Shown here piece after piece: positions 51,507 to 61,109 of a stretch of 64,000 nucleotides of DNA (within the stretch, counting starts at the first letter, position 1; every line of letters begins with the position of its first letter). A program made the translations under genes and the position numbers. The DNA lies in assembly GCF_004104375.1 (NCBI RefSeq), contig NZ_QOVM01000002.1:434001-498000 (forward strand). Reading direction: 5' to 3'. The notes under the pieces are model-generated. The model searched no databases. It was given only the letters and a program-made list of their open reading frames with translations, and was not told where the DNA came from. This stretch comes from Leeuwenhoekiella aequorea (lineage in GTDB: Bacteria > Bacteroidota > Bacteroidia > Flavobacteriales > Flavobacteriaceae).

Positions 51507-52691
51507 ATGAAAAACGATTTTCTAAAATATCAGGCTCAAACGAGTCCTTATCCACTTGGATTAGAAATTTCACACGCATCAGGATCCTACATTTACGACA
51601 CTAACGGTAAGGCCTATCTGGACTTTGTTGCCGGTGTTTCTGCTGTAAGCGTTGGTCATTCTAATCCAAAAATTTTACAAGCAATTAAAGAGCAGTGTGA
51701 CAAGTACTTACACGTGATGGTTTATGGTGAATATGCCCAAGGACCTGCAGTTGAGTTAACCCGATTACTCGCTGCAAATTTACCAGATCCTTTAGAACAA
51801 ACTTATCTTGTAAATAGTGGTACTGAAGCTATTGATGGAGCTATAAAACTCGCACGAAGAGCTACCGGAAGAACTCAAATTATTGCCGCAAAAAATGCAT
51901 ATCACGGAAATACATTTGGTGCTTTAAGCTTGATGGATTTTGAAGAGCGCGTTGCACCATTTAGACCAGTGATCGGCGATATTTCGCACATAGGTTTTAA
52001 TAATTTTGAGGATTTAACCAGTATTACAGAACAAACTGCAGGTGTTGTGCTAGAAACCATTCAAGGTGGAGCCGGCTTTATTCAGCCACAAAATGGGTGG
52101 TTAAATGCTGTACGTGAACGCTGCAACAAGGTAGGCGCACTATTAATTCTCGATGAAATACAACCGGGTTTCGGGAGAACGGGGAAACTTTTTGGGTTTG
52201 AGAACTATGATATTATTCCTGATGTCGTAGTTATGGGAAAAGGAATGGGTGGCGGAATGCCTATTGGAGCTTTTACAGCTTCCAGAAATCATATGCAACT
52301 ACTTTCAGATAATCCCAAGATGGGACATATTACCACTTTTGGCGGTCATCCTGTCATAGCAGCAGCTGCACTAGCTACCTTAACGCAGATTTTAGAATCG
52401 TCGTTAATGGATGAGGCTTTAAAAAAAGAGCAACTATTTAGAAAACTATTAAAACACAAACTTATAACTGAAATAAGAGGGAAAGGCCTTATGCTTGCAG
52501 CTATTGTAAACACAGGAGCTGTTGCTAACGACGCTATATTAACTGCTCAAAATGAAGGTCTTATCCTATTCTGGCTGCTTTTTGAAGAAAAAGCTATACG
52601 CATTACTCCACCTTTAACAATTTCAAATGAAGAAATTGAAAAGGGTTGTCTTATTTTACTTAAGGTATTAGACAAAATAGCGACTAATTAA
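51507..52691 (+). CDS. class III (ArgD-like) aminotransferase
   Basis: A 394-residue PLP-dependent enzyme of the acetylornithine/4-aminobutyrate aminotransferase class. Motifs are VNSGTEAIDGAIKLARR (about 108-124), NAYHGNTFGALS, ILDEIQPGFGRTG and the PLP lysine in VVMGKGMGGGMPIGA (near 245). Its acceptor is uncertain; it differs from ArgD by lacking the usual substrate-loop motif and often appears as an unassigned aspartate aminotransferase family protein. Its ATG directly follows the OstA-like stop, so the two are co-transcribed. Confidence 0.9.
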   Translation: MKNDFLKYQAQTSPYPLGLEISHASGSYIYDTNGKAYLDFVAGVSAVSVGHSNPKILQAIKEQCDKYLHVMVYGEYAQGPAVELTRLLAANLPDPLEQTYLVNSGTEAIDGAIKLARRATGRTQIIAAKNAYHGNTFGALSLMDFEERVAPFRPVIGDISHIGFNNFEDLTSITEQTAGVVLETIQGGAGFIQPQNGWLNAVRERCNKVGALLILDEIQPGFGRTGKLFGFENYDIIPDVVVMGKGMGGGMPIGAFTASRNHMQLLSDNPKMGHITTFGGHPVIAAAALATLTQILESSLMDEALKKEQLFRKLLKHKLITEIRGKGLMLAAIVNTGAVANDAILTAQNEGLILFWLLFEEKAIRITPPLTISNEEIEKGCLILLKVLDKIATN

Positions 52692-52812
52692 TCGAAATTT
52701 TCAATTTAGGCTTAATTGTTGATTATTTTGTTAACAACAATACTAAAATTGAATTGGGCGTCGGACGTTCCTTTTTACTTTTATATTGGAAGAAATTTTA
52801 AAAAACCCGTGT

Positions 52813-54210
52813 ATGAAGTTTAATCAAGAACACGAAGAAGATAATTTCCCACTCACCCGTTTTGAATCTATGTTAAAGACAAATGATGTTCTTTTCTTCG
52901 ATTCGGATGATTTCGAAAATATTGTTAACCATTATCTAGAGAATGGTAAAATTGCTCTTGCAAAAAAAGCCGTTAAGCTTGGTCTTGACCAACATCCCTC
53001 ATCATCCAACCTCAAATTATTTAAAATTGAAATTTTAATATTTGAAAATAAGTTAGAAGATGCAGATAAAATGCTTGCCGAACTTTATGAGCTGGAGCCA
53101 CAAAACGAGGAAGTATATATTCAAAAAGCAAATATCTATTCAAAACAAGATGACCATATTAAAGCGATCGAGCTTTTAGAAATTGCTTTAGAACTTACAG
53201 ATGATGATGCAGATATTTATTCTCTTATAGGAATGGAATATCTTTTTATGGATGATTATCAAAATGCGAAAATCAATTTCATGAAGTGCATTGAGGTAGA
53301 TGAAGATGATTACTCTGCTTTGTATAATGTAATTTACTGTTTTGATTTTCTAGAGCAACATCAAGAGGCAATAGATTATTTAACAATGTTCTTAGATAAT
53401 AATCCTTATTGTGAAGTTGCGTGGCATCAGATAGGTAAACAGTATTTTGACTTGAAAAAATACCAAAAAGCTTTAGCTGCTTTCGATTTTGCTATCATTA
53501 GCGATGATACTTTTATAGGCGCTTACTTTGAGAAAGGTAAAGTTCTGGAGAAGTTAGGCAAATATAATGAGGCTATTGAAAATTATCAAATCACTTTAGG
53601 ACTTGATGATCCAACCTCATTTGCTTATTTACGTATGGGTAAATGTTATCAAAAACTGCACGCAGATGATTTGGCCATTACGTATTACTTAAAAACAGTT
53701 AAAGAAGACCCGCTATTAGATAAAGGATGGATTGCCATTACTGATTTCTATACCAAGAAAATGGATTATCAAAATGCGCTATATTACATAAATAAAGCCA
53801 TAAATATCGATGAAGATAATGTTCTTTACTGGAAGCGTTATGCAAAGATTAATAACCGCCTTAAGTTTTATGAAGAAGCAGAACGTGGTTATAGCAGAAC
53901 ATTAGAATTAGGAAATTATGAGTTAGATACCTGGTTAACTCGTTGCGATATTTTGATCAATCTTGGCGAATTAGATACTGCAGTTCAAAATCTAATTGAA
54001 GCACAGGCATTTTACAGTGAATCTCCAGAAATTGAATACAGACTTGCCGGTTTGCATTTTACTCTTGGAGATGATGATAAAGGTCATTTTCATTTAGAGA
54101 ACGCACTTAAAATAGATACGGATTTTGATATAATTCTGGAAGAATTATTTCCCTTTGCATATGCTAAAAGATCTGTATTAGAAAAAATAAAGCGCGCAAA
54201 GAATTCCTAA
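52813..54210 (+). CDS. tetratricopeptide repeat protein
   Basis: A 465-residue cytosolic protein built of consecutive TPR helices (about 30-450); typical units are AKKAVKLGLDQHPSSSNL, DHIKAIELLEIALELTDDD, YQKALAAFDFAIISDD and YNEAIENYQITLGLDD. TPR arrays mediate protein interactions; no enzymatic domain is present. The frame opens at TTG 52786, but ATG 52813 (MKFNQEHEED) fits better with relatives that begin close to ENFPL. A promoter-like box (TACTTTTA, 52776-52783) abuts the TTG. The first DUF368 gene follows after 37 bases. Confidence 0.88.
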   Translation: MKFNQEHEEDNFPLTRFESMLKTNDVLFFDSDDFENIVNHYLENGKIALAKKAVKLGLDQHPSSSNLKLFKIEILIFENKLEDADKMLAELYELEPQNEEVYIQKANIYSKQDDHIKAIELLEIALELTDDDADIYSLIGMEYLFMDDYQNAKINFMKCIEVDEDDYSALYNVIYCFDFLEQHQEAIDYLTMFLDNNPYCEVAWHQIGKQYFDLKKYQKALAAFDFAIISDDTFIGAYFEKGKVLEKLGKYNEAIENYQITLGLDDPTSFAYLRMGKCYQKLHADDLAITYYLKTVKEDPLLDKGWIAITDFYTKKMDYQNALYYINKAINIDEDNVLYWKRYAKINNRLKFYEEAERGYSRTLELGNYELDTWLTRCDILINLGELDTAVQNLIEAQAFYSESPEIEYRLAGLHFTLGDDDKGHFHLENALKIDTDFDIILEELFPFAYAKRSVLEKIKRAKNS

Positions 54211-54219
54211 TTGTTTTCT

Positions 54220-54227
54220 TACATTTG
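54220..54227 (+). promoter_or_regulatory. -7 promoter box of the first DUF368 gene
   Basis: TACATTTG matches TAnnTTTG, 20 bases before the ATG at 54248. Confidence 0.55.
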
Positions 54228-54247
54228 AGGCATAACCTCTATAACCA

Positions 54248-55228
54248 ATGTCTCAAAATAGATCGCTGCTTAATTATGCAGTAGTTACTTTAAAAGGCTT
54301 AGCTATGGGTGCTGCAGATGTAGTACCCGGTGTTTCCGGCGGAACAATAGCTTTCATTGCCGGTATATATGAAGAATTAATTTCTACCATCGACAAACTC
54401 GATATTTCCTTCTTCAAATGCTGGAAGAAAAATGGTTTTTCTAATGCAGCTAAGGAGTACAATTTAAAATTTTTGGCTGCTCTATTCTTAGGAGTCGCCA
54501 TTAGTATTCTTTCGCTGGCAAAACTTATCACCTATCTTCTGGAGGAACATCCGCTATTGCTATGGGGATTCTTTTTTGGACTCATAATAGCGAGTATTGT
54601 ATATATCGGTAAACAAATTAAAAGCTATAACCTAGGTGTTTTTATAATTGGAATTGCAGGGATTGCTATATCTTATTATATTACAATTGCAGAGCCTCTA
54701 AGTGCAGGTGCAAGCAACTGGTTTATATTTCTTAGTGGGTTTATAGCCATAATAGCAATGATTTTACCTGGAATATCAGGATCGTTTATTTTATTATTAT
54801 TAGGTTCATATGCCATTATTTTGGGTACTGTCCGTAATTTTGTAGACGGTCTAATTGCTATGGATTTTACAGCTATTAAAGATGCTGCTATAAAATTGTT
54901 TTTATTTATGCTAGGCTGTATTGTAGGTCTCAAGGCATTCTCAAAAGTGCTAACCTACTTATTTAAAAACCATCAAAACCTCACTTTAGCACTATTAACC
55001 GGTTTTATGATAGGCGCTTTAAATAAAGTTTGGCCTTGGAAAGAAATTTTATCATATCGTACTAACTCACACGGTAAACAGGTGGCACTTTTGGAAAAAA
55101 GTATCTTACCACAACATTTTGATGGGGATCCAAAAATCATTTTGGTAATAGCTTTGGCAATTATTGGCTTTTTGACTATTTTCTTACTTGAACGCTTCGC
55201 CAATTCCAAACAAAAAAATGCAATCTAA
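54248..55228 (+). CDS. DUF368 (PopT-type) membrane protein, copy 1
   Basis: A 326-residue polytopic membrane protein. It has the DUF368 hallmark GLAMGAADVVPGVSGGTIAFIAGIYEEL (about residues 16-43) and a second, inverted copy with MILPGISGSFILLLLGSY near 175-192. DUF368 proteins were recently reported to be undecaprenyl-phosphate translocases (PopT) that recycle the lipid carrier; this is established for other bacteria and inferred here. Its ATG at 54248 is 37 bases after the TPR gene. A paralogue overlaps its end. Confidence 0.9.
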   Translation: MSQNRSLLNYAVVTLKGLAMGAADVVPGVSGGTIAFIAGIYEELISTIDKLDISFFKCWKKNGFSNAAKEYNLKFLAALFLGVAISILSLAKLITYLLEEHPLLLWGFFFGLIIASIVYIGKQIKSYNLGVFIIGIAGIAISYYITIAEPLSAGASNWFIFLSGFIAIIAMILPGISGSFILLLLGSYAIILGTVRNFVDGLIAMDFTAIKDAAIKLFLFMLGCIVGLKAFSKVLTYLFKNHQNLTLALLTGFMIGALNKVWPWKEILSYRTNSHGKQVALLEKSILPQHFDGDPKIILVIALAIIGFLTIFLLERFANSKQKNAI

Positions 55229-56240
55229 TAAACATCGGTCCTTTTCAGATAAAGTCTGGTTAGTTCTTAAAGGTCTCGCTATGGGTGCGGCCAATAAGGT
55301 TCCTGGAGTTTCTGGAGGTGTCGTAGCTTATGTTGCAGGATTTTACGAAGAATTTATTTATTCACTTCAAAAAGTAAATAAAACGGCTTTTAAACTTTTA
55401 TTAGCCGGTAGAGTGCGCAGTTTTGCCCGTTTTGTAAACGGCAGATTTCTATTTCTTCTCATTTTAGGAATGATCATTAGTTACTTTAGTGTTTCAAAAT
55501 TACTCGACGTTGCAATCGACTTGTTTCCATTGTATGTGTGGAGTGCCTTCTTTGGGATGATAATTGGAAGCGTTTATATTATCGCTAAAGATTTTAATGA
55601 ATGGACACGATCTAATCTTATTATTCTTTGTCTGGGAATAGTTGCTGGTATTGGTATAAGTTTATTAAAACCGGCGACTCAAAATGACAACTTAATTTTT
55701 GTTTTTTTCTGTGGAATAATTGGTGTTTCAGGTATGACGCTCCCCGGACTTTCAGGGTCTTTTATACTAATTCTTCTGGGCAATTATGTTCTCCTCTTAG
55801 TAGATTCGGTAAATGCCCTGTTTGATACTATTGCAGACGTTCTTCACGGAGATTTTTCATTTATAAATAATCCTTTTAGGGTGCGCCTGCTAAAAGTTAT
55901 GGCAGTTTTTACATTAGGATCTGCAACAGGATTGGTTACATTATCAAACTTTCTGGCCTATTTACTAAAGCGATATAAGAATCAAACAAACGCAGCAATC
56001 ATAGGCTTTATAACAGGTTCTCTTGGTGTTGTCTGGCCTTGGAAAAAGCCGGTGTTTGAGCTTAATTCACTAGGAACTATAAAATATGACCGTGTGGGAG
56101 ATCCCATTCTTATGAATTATAATCGGTTTATTCCCACTCATTTATCTGCTGAAAATCTTATTGCTATCTTGTTTATATTTATAGGCATTATAAGTGTGGT
56201 AGCACTGGGTAAATATGGGGAAAACACCCGTCGCCAATAA
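55218..56240 (+). CDS. DUF368 (PopT-type) membrane protein, copy 2
   Basis: A 340-residue paralogue of the preceding gene. The first hallmark reads GLAMGAANKVPGVSGGVVAYVAGFYEEF, so the Asp-Val of copy 1 becomes Asn-Lys, and the inverted half has MTLPGLSGSFILILLGNY. The start is ATG 55218, overlapping the previous stop by 11 bases; an upstream in-frame TTG (55188) would deepen the overlap to 41 bases. It is probably translationally coupled to copy 1, consistent with the two proteins acting together. Confidence 0.9.
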   Translation: MQSNKHRSFSDKVWLVLKGLAMGAANKVPGVSGGVVAYVAGFYEEFIYSLQKVNKTAFKLLLAGRVRSFARFVNGRFLFLLILGMIISYFSVSKLLDVAIDLFPLYVWSAFFGMIIGSVYIIAKDFNEWTRSNLIILCLGIVAGIGISLLKPATQNDNLIFVFFCGIIGVSGMTLPGLSGSFILILLGNYVLLLVDSVNALFDTIADVLHGDFSFINNPFRVRLLKVMAVFTLGSATGLVTLSNFLAYLLKRYKNQTNAAIIGFITGSLGVVWPWKKPVFELNSLGTIKYDRVGDPILMNYNRFIPTHLSAENLIAILFIFIGIISVVALGKYGENTRRQ

Positions 56241-56317
56241 AATAATTAATTTATCTTTAAATCGGTAAAACACAATTAATTACTTTTAGAAATAAAGTAT
56301 AATTGCAAGCATCTATT

Positions 56318-57049
56318 ATGATTAAATTAGGGTTGATAGGTAAAGATATAGATTACTCATTTTCAAGATTATACTTTACTGAAAAATTTGAGAAAGAAAC
56401 AATTGAAGCAGACTATTCAAATTTTGACTGTAAATCTGTGCAGGAGCTTAAAGAACTTTTCGAGACCAGAAAAGACTGCTTAGGATTTAATGTCACCATA
56501 CCCTATAAGGAAAGTGTGGTTCCATTTCTAGATGAGATGAATAAGCACGCAAGTGCTATAGGTGCTGTAAATACTATAAAAAGACAGCAAAACGGTAAAC
56601 TAAAAGGCTTTAATACTGACTATTTGGGCTTCAGAAAATCTTTGCAGCCTTTTTTAAAATTGAAATCTCACAATCACGCTTTAATTTTAGGAACCGGAGG
56701 AGCTTCAAAAGCGATAGCGTATGCATTAGAACTTGAAGATATAACCTATAAATTTGTTTCACGATCTCCTAAAAAAGGTCAATTAACCTATAGTGATCTT
56801 ACAAGCGCTGTTCTTTCAAAATACACGCTGATAATTAATACAACTCCCATAGGCACTCACCCTAACGTTCTAGAATGTCCAAAAATTTTATATCGAGCAT
56901 TAACAAAAGATCATTTACTGTATGACTTAGTTTACAACCCTGCAGAAAGTCTCTTTTTAAAGAATGGAAGAATACAGGGAGCTAAGACAACTAATGGTTT
57001 CGAAATGCTAAAACTACAAGCAGAAGCAGCTTGGGAAATCTGGAATTAA
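56318..57049 (+). CDS. aroE: shikimate dehydrogenase
   Basis: AroE reduces 3-dehydroshikimate to shikimate with NADPH in aromatic amino acid synthesis. A 243-residue protein with FNVTIPYK (Lys64 catalytic), GAVNTI (82-87), NTDYLGF (Asp101 catalytic), the cofactor motif GTGGAS (125-130) and NTTPIG. The usual substrate-binding S-x-S-x-xx-HN near the start is changed (SFSRLYFTEKF), as in other flavobacterial AroE. ATG 56318 is preferred over TTG 56303. It lies 77 bases after the second DUF368 gene, with a TATAATTG box (56298-56305) before the ATG. Confidence 0.93.
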   Translation: MIKLGLIGKDIDYSFSRLYFTEKFEKETIEADYSNFDCKSVQELKELFETRKDCLGFNVTIPYKESVVPFLDEMNKHASAIGAVNTIKRQQNGKLKGFNTDYLGFRKSLQPFLKLKSHNHALILGTGGASKAIAYALELEDITYKFVSRSPKKGQLTYSDLTSAVLSKYTLIINTTPIGTHPNVLECPKILYRALTKDHLLYDLVYNPAESLFLKNGRIQGAKTTNGFEMLKLQAEAAWEIWN

Positions 57050-57133
57050 CTACTGCCTACAACTCACTCTTGCTATTTGAACAGTTAATAGTATCTTTAA
57101 CTCAATAAATTAAGCACCTTAACATTGAAAGAA

Positions 57134-59179
57134 ATGTCTGAAGAAAACAAAGCATCTAAAACCGAAGAGCAAACCGAAGTAAAAAAAGATAACGCTTTGA
57201 AATCTGACTCTAATACTGAAGCAGCTAATACACAAACAACTTCTAAAACTGCTGAAATTGTTGAAAAGCAAGATGAAGAATTAACAACTGAATCGATAAA
57301 TGTAGTACAAAGTGCTAAAAATGTTGATGAAGACGAAGATGAGGATTTTGCAGAAGAAGATGATGATGATGATGAGGATGAAGATTCTACAGACTTAGAA
57401 GCGGCACTTAGTAAAGATGTAGAAGATGAATCTACACAAGAACGTCATGCGATTCCTGAAAAGGATTATGATAGTCTAACTAAGCAAGAGCTGATAAAAG
57501 AGTTTAAGAATCTTCTGAATAATTATAATGTACAAGCTATAAAAGAGCATGTAAATGCATTAAGAACATCCTTCATTTCAAAATTTGAAGAAGAACAGGA
57601 CGAGGCTAAAGAAAAATTCTTAGAAGAAGGAGGTAATATTATTGATTTCAGATATTACAATCCTTTAAAGAAAGACTTTAACTCTCTTTATTATGAATAT
57701 CGTGATAAGCGCAATAATTATTATCAAAATCTCAAAAAAGATCTTAATGCAAATTTAGAAACTCGTACAGCTTTAATTGAAGAGTTAAAAGAACTTAAAA
57801 ATGAGCTAGGTGGCGAAGATAGCATTAATACCACGTTTGATAAATTTAAAGATATTCAAGATAGATGGCGTAATGCAGGTAATATTCCACGAGATCGTTA
57901 TAACCTTGTTTGGAATAACTATCATCACCACGTTGAAAATTTCTATGACTTTCTTCATTTAAATAGAGAATTTAGAGATAAAGATTTTAAGGATAACCTC
58001 GATAAGAAACTTAAACTTATTGAGCAAGCAGAGGAATTAACTAAAGATTCTGATGTTAACAGAGCCTTTAAGGAGTTGCAAATGCTTCATAAAATATGGA
58101 AGGAAGAAATAGGCCCTGTATCTAAAGAATATAGAGAAGAAATCTGGGAAAAGTTTAGTACTGCGACCCGAAAGATTCACGATGCGCGTCAGGATTACTT
58201 CAAAAATATTGATAAAGTATTTGAAGAAAACCTTGAGAAAAAGCAAGAGGTTATTTCAAAAATTGAGGCTATTGCAAATAAACCTTCAAATTCTCACGGT
58301 GGTTGGCAAAAGCAAATGAAGGAAGTAAATACCCTAAGAGAATCCTTTTTTGAAATAGGAAAAGTTCCTAAAAAAGATAATGAACCTACCTGGAAAGCAT
58401 TTAAAAAAGCTACCAGAGAATTCAACCACAATAAAAACGGATTTTATAAAGATCAGAAAAAGGAGCAATACGATAACCTTCAGAAAAAATTAGATTTAAT
58501 ACAGCTGGCGGAAGAAAATAAAGACAATGAGGACGTACAAGCTACCATTGATTTAATGAAGCGCATACAGGCTGATTGGAAAAAAATAGGTCACGTTCCA
58601 AGAAAAGACAGCGATAAAATTTGGAAACGCTTTAAAAAGGCTTGTAACCACTTTTTTGACCGTCTACACGCTGAAAAAAATGAGATTTTAGAAGAAGAAA
58701 AAGTTAATCTTGAAAAGAAAACCGCACTTCTAGAAAAGAATAAAAACGCTAAGTTAGAAGGTACTCCAGATGAAAATCTTAAAGCTATAAAAGCTATAAT
58801 TAAGGAGTGGAAGGATACAGGAAGAGTTCCTCATTCTAAAAAATCTATAGAACAAGATTTTAATAAGGTTTTAGATGGTTTATTTAAATCGCTAGATCTA
58901 AGTAGAAAGGATGCCGAACTCATAAAGTATGACAATCGTGTAGCTTCATTAGCAGATCAAGATGGGAATCACGCCCTAAATAAAGAACGCTTTTTTATAA
59001 CTAAAAAGATAGAAGAAAGTCGCGCCGAAATTAATCAGCTTGAAAATAATTTAGGTTTTTTCCAGCACGTGGCAGATGATAATCCACTTGTTAAAGATGT
59101 ACATAAGAATATCGCAGAGCATAAAAAGACATTGGAGATCTGGAAAGCTAAATTGAAAAAGCTTAAAACACTTTACTAA
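57134..59179 (+). CDS. DUF349 repeat protein
   Basis: A 681-residue cytosolic protein. A disordered, highly acidic N-terminal region (about 1-105, with a GAT/GAA-rich codon tract) precedes at least five DUF349 repeats (helical; for example IQDRWRNAGNIPRDRYNLVW, LHKIWKEEIGPVSKEYREEIW, IQADWKKIGHVPRKDSDKIW). A C-terminal coiled coil closes it (about 610-681). Function is unknown; the family is widespread in Bacteroidota, and in E. coli a DUF349 protein is implicated in stress. ATG 57134 is chosen over TTG 57125. It follows aroE in a conserved order. Confidence 0.9.
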   Translation: MSEENKASKTEEQTEVKKDNALKSDSNTEAANTQTTSKTAEIVEKQDEELTTESINVVQSAKNVDEDEDEDFAEEDDDDDEDEDSTDLEAALSKDVEDESTQERHAIPEKDYDSLTKQELIKEFKNLLNNYNVQAIKEHVNALRTSFISKFEEEQDEAKEKFLEEGGNIIDFRYYNPLKKDFNSLYYEYRDKRNNYYQNLKKDLNANLETRTALIEELKELKNELGGEDSINTTFDKFKDIQDRWRNAGNIPRDRYNLVWNNYHHHVENFYDFLHLNREFRDKDFKDNLDKKLKLIEQAEELTKDSDVNRAFKELQMLHKIWKEEIGPVSKEYREEIWEKFSTATRKIHDARQDYFKNIDKVFEENLEKKQEVISKIEAIANKPSNSHGGWQKQMKEVNTLRESFFEIGKVPKKDNEPTWKAFKKATREFNHNKNGFYKDQKKEQYDNLQKKLDLIQLAEENKDNEDVQATIDLMKRIQADWKKIGHVPRKDSDKIWKRFKKACNHFFDRLHAEKNEILEEEKVNLEKKTALLEKNKNAKLEGTPDENLKAIKAIIKEWKDTGRVPHSKKSIEQDFNKVLDGLFKSLDLSRKDAELIKYDNRVASLADQDGNHALNKERFFITKKIEESRAEINQLENNLGFFQHVADDNPLVKDVHKNIAEHKKTLEIWKAKLKKLKTLY

Positions 59180-59190
59180 AATTTAATATT

Positions 59191-59817
59191 ATGAAATGTC
59201 TACTTTGTAATCACTCTGCTGATTTCTTGGGTAGGTTTCAGAATAGAAATTATAACAGATGCACTTTTTGTGCATCTGTTTTTTTAGACACAAACGACCA
59301 TCCAAACCTTAAGAAGGAAAAAGAGAGATATAACTTACATCAAAACAACACCAATAATTCGGGGTATTTAAAATTTCTTTCCCCCCTACTCGATGCTGTT
59401 TTTAAAAATCACACACCTGCAGATCTGGGGTTAGATTACGGTTCTGGACCTAATCCGGTTTTTACTAATTCATTGCAACGCGAGAATTATCAAATTGTAT
59501 CTTATGATCCCATTTATGCAAATACACATACTTTCACTGAAAAAAAATACAATTACATTGTATGCTGTGAAGTGATAGAGCATTTTCATAATCCACAAAT
59601 TGAATTCAATAGACTTCGCGAGCTGCTTGCTAATAAAGGAAAGTTATATATAAAAACAAATCTCCTACTTGAGACTATAGAATTTAAAAACTGGTGGTAT
59701 AAAAATGATTATACTCACACCTTTTTTTATACTGAAAGAGCCTTATTATATATCAAGGAGAATTTTGCATTTAACGATTTAAAAATTCATAAAGATTATA
59801 TTGTTTTTGAAGCATAA
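59191..59817 (+). CDS. class I SAM-dependent methyltransferase
   Basis: A 208-residue methyltransferase of the Methyltransf_23 type. Motif I is LDYGSGPNPVF (about 77-87), motif II/III positions include YDPIYAN and CCEVIEHFHNP (about 128-140). The N-terminus carries a small zinc-finger-like Cys set (CLLC at 3-6 and CTFC near 28-31). It overlaps no gene but lies 11 bases after the DUF349 gene, so it is probably in the same unit. The acceptor is unknown; relatives act on sugars, lipids or small molecules. Confidence 0.87.
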   Translation: MKCLLCNHSADFLGRFQNRNYNRCTFCASVFLDTNDHPNLKKEKERYNLHQNNTNNSGYLKFLSPLLDAVFKNHTPADLGLDYGSGPNPVFTNSLQRENYQIVSYDPIYANTHTFTEKKYNYIVCCEVIEHFHNPQIEFNRLRELLANKGKLYIKTNLLLETIEFKNWWYKNDYTHTFFYTERALLYIKENFAFNDLKIHKDYIVFEA

Positions 59818-59847
59818 AAAAGCCCGGTATTTCTACCGGGCTTTTTT
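59816..59847. terminator. bidirectional terminator
   Basis: AGCCCGGTA (59821-59829) pairs with TACCGGGCT (59834-59842) around TTTC, with A-run before and T-run after. It separates the methyltransferase gene from the convergent lipoprotein gene. Confidence 0.88.
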
Positions 59848-59864
59848 GTATTATAGTGACAAGA

Positions 59865-60878
59865 TTAGTTTTTGTAAAGGTATAATGAAGATACACCAGT
59901 AAGCGAATTATTAACTGCAGGTGTCGCTGTTCCAGAAGTATTACTAGATACTGAAGAAAAAGCCAATACTCTGCCACCACCGTTAGCTAGTTCTGCTACA
60001 TAAACAGCATCTGCTTCTGCATCATAAACAACATTTACTGGGTTACCTAATAAGGTTGATGCACCAGAAATACGTATTTGATTAGTTAGCGCAAGAGTTT
60101 CACCGTTGGCAACTGCATTAAATTTTGAGTTAAAGTTAGATATTACGTGAATAGCTCCATCTGTATCAAAATTTCCATCAGCTGCAGCAGCGATATCAGT
60201 TAATACCATTGTATCACCATCATAATCAAGACCATGGGTACGCACAATACCTTCAACAGCCACTCGCTTAGATGCACTTATAGAAGCATCAGATGGATTG
60301 CTCGATAAAAAGTTTGTAAATACAGCCAATTCATTTGTAGTATCTACAACTGCATATAGATCGTTGTTTACAAATTCAATTCCCCAGAGTGGGAAATCTA
60401 CATTTATTGTTCTGCTCAGCGTAAATGATCCATTAGAACGTTCAAATACAAAAAGTCTGTTATTGTTTGTAGTATTATCAGAAACTACATAAAAATTACC
60501 ACTTACAGCTAAATCTCTTGCACTCTGCAAAGCTGCTGGTCCAGTAATATCAACATTTAATGATGCTGTTGTAGATACAAGATCACTTATGCTAATGTAA
60601 GTCTGTAATGAATTTTGAGTTGCTCCACGGGATGCAATAGTAAAGCTATCATCTTCTGGAGAATAGTAAATACCTTCAGCATCTGTTGCTGTAGTAGTGT
60701 AAACAGTAGCTTCATTAGTTAAAAGATTGTATTTAGTAACGTTTCCATCTGCGTGGCTTGTAGCATATAAATCCGCAGTGCCATCATTCATATCTGTGGT
60801 GTTATCGTCATCATCACTGCACGATGTTAAAGCAAATACACCAAGTACCCCTAAATAAAGAAATTTTGAAATTTTCAT
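59865..60878 (-). CDS. lipoprotein of unknown function, probably beta-propeller
   Basis: A 337-residue lipoprotein (ALTSC, Cys20, followed by a Ser/Asp-rich tether). The mature part shows repeated four-strand blades without a clear named family: YATSHADGNVTKYNLLT, GNFYVVSDNTTNNNRLFVF, LWGIEFVNNDLYAVVDTTN, VNVVYDAEADAVYVAELANG. This repetition and the short hydrophobic strands suggest a beta-propeller like NHL/SMP-30 proteins. No enzymatic residues are identifiable. It is transcribed alone. Confidence 0.8.
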   Translation of the reverse strand: MKISKFLYLGVLGVFALTSCSDDDDNTTDMNDGTADLYATSHADGNVTKYNLLTNEATVYTTTATDAEGIYYSPEDDSFTIASRGATQNSLQTYISISDLVSTTASLNVDITGPAALQSARDLAVSGNFYVVSDNTTNNNRLFVFERSNGSFTLSRTINVDFPLWGIEFVNNDLYAVVDTTNELAVFTNFLSSNPSDASISASKRVAVEGIVRTHGLDYDGDTMVLTDIAAAADGNFDTDGAIHVISNFNSKFNAVANGETLALTNQIRISGASTLLGNPVNVVYDAEADAVYVAELANGGGRVLAFSSVSSNTSGTATPAVNNSLTGVSSLYLYKN

Positions 60879-61109
60879 AATTGAATTTTAGTTTTTATAA
60901 TTATTTGTTCATTATATAAACGAAAATTAATTAATTATGGTTTTGCTCTGGAATAGTGAAAATCCACCTTCAAAAACCATTAATAATCAACATATTAAAA
61001 TTCAGTTAGTTGTATTTACATGTGTCTTTAAAGTTAACGTATCTTTAAGTTATGATTATGAAAGTTTAACGCATTCCATAATTATTAAATAAACATTTCA
61101 TACGTTGTT

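Noticed and set aside
57330-57400. GAT/GAA microsatellite-like tract
   Set aside because: It is in frame and codes for the acidic N-terminal linker of the DUF349 protein, a normal low-complexity coding region.
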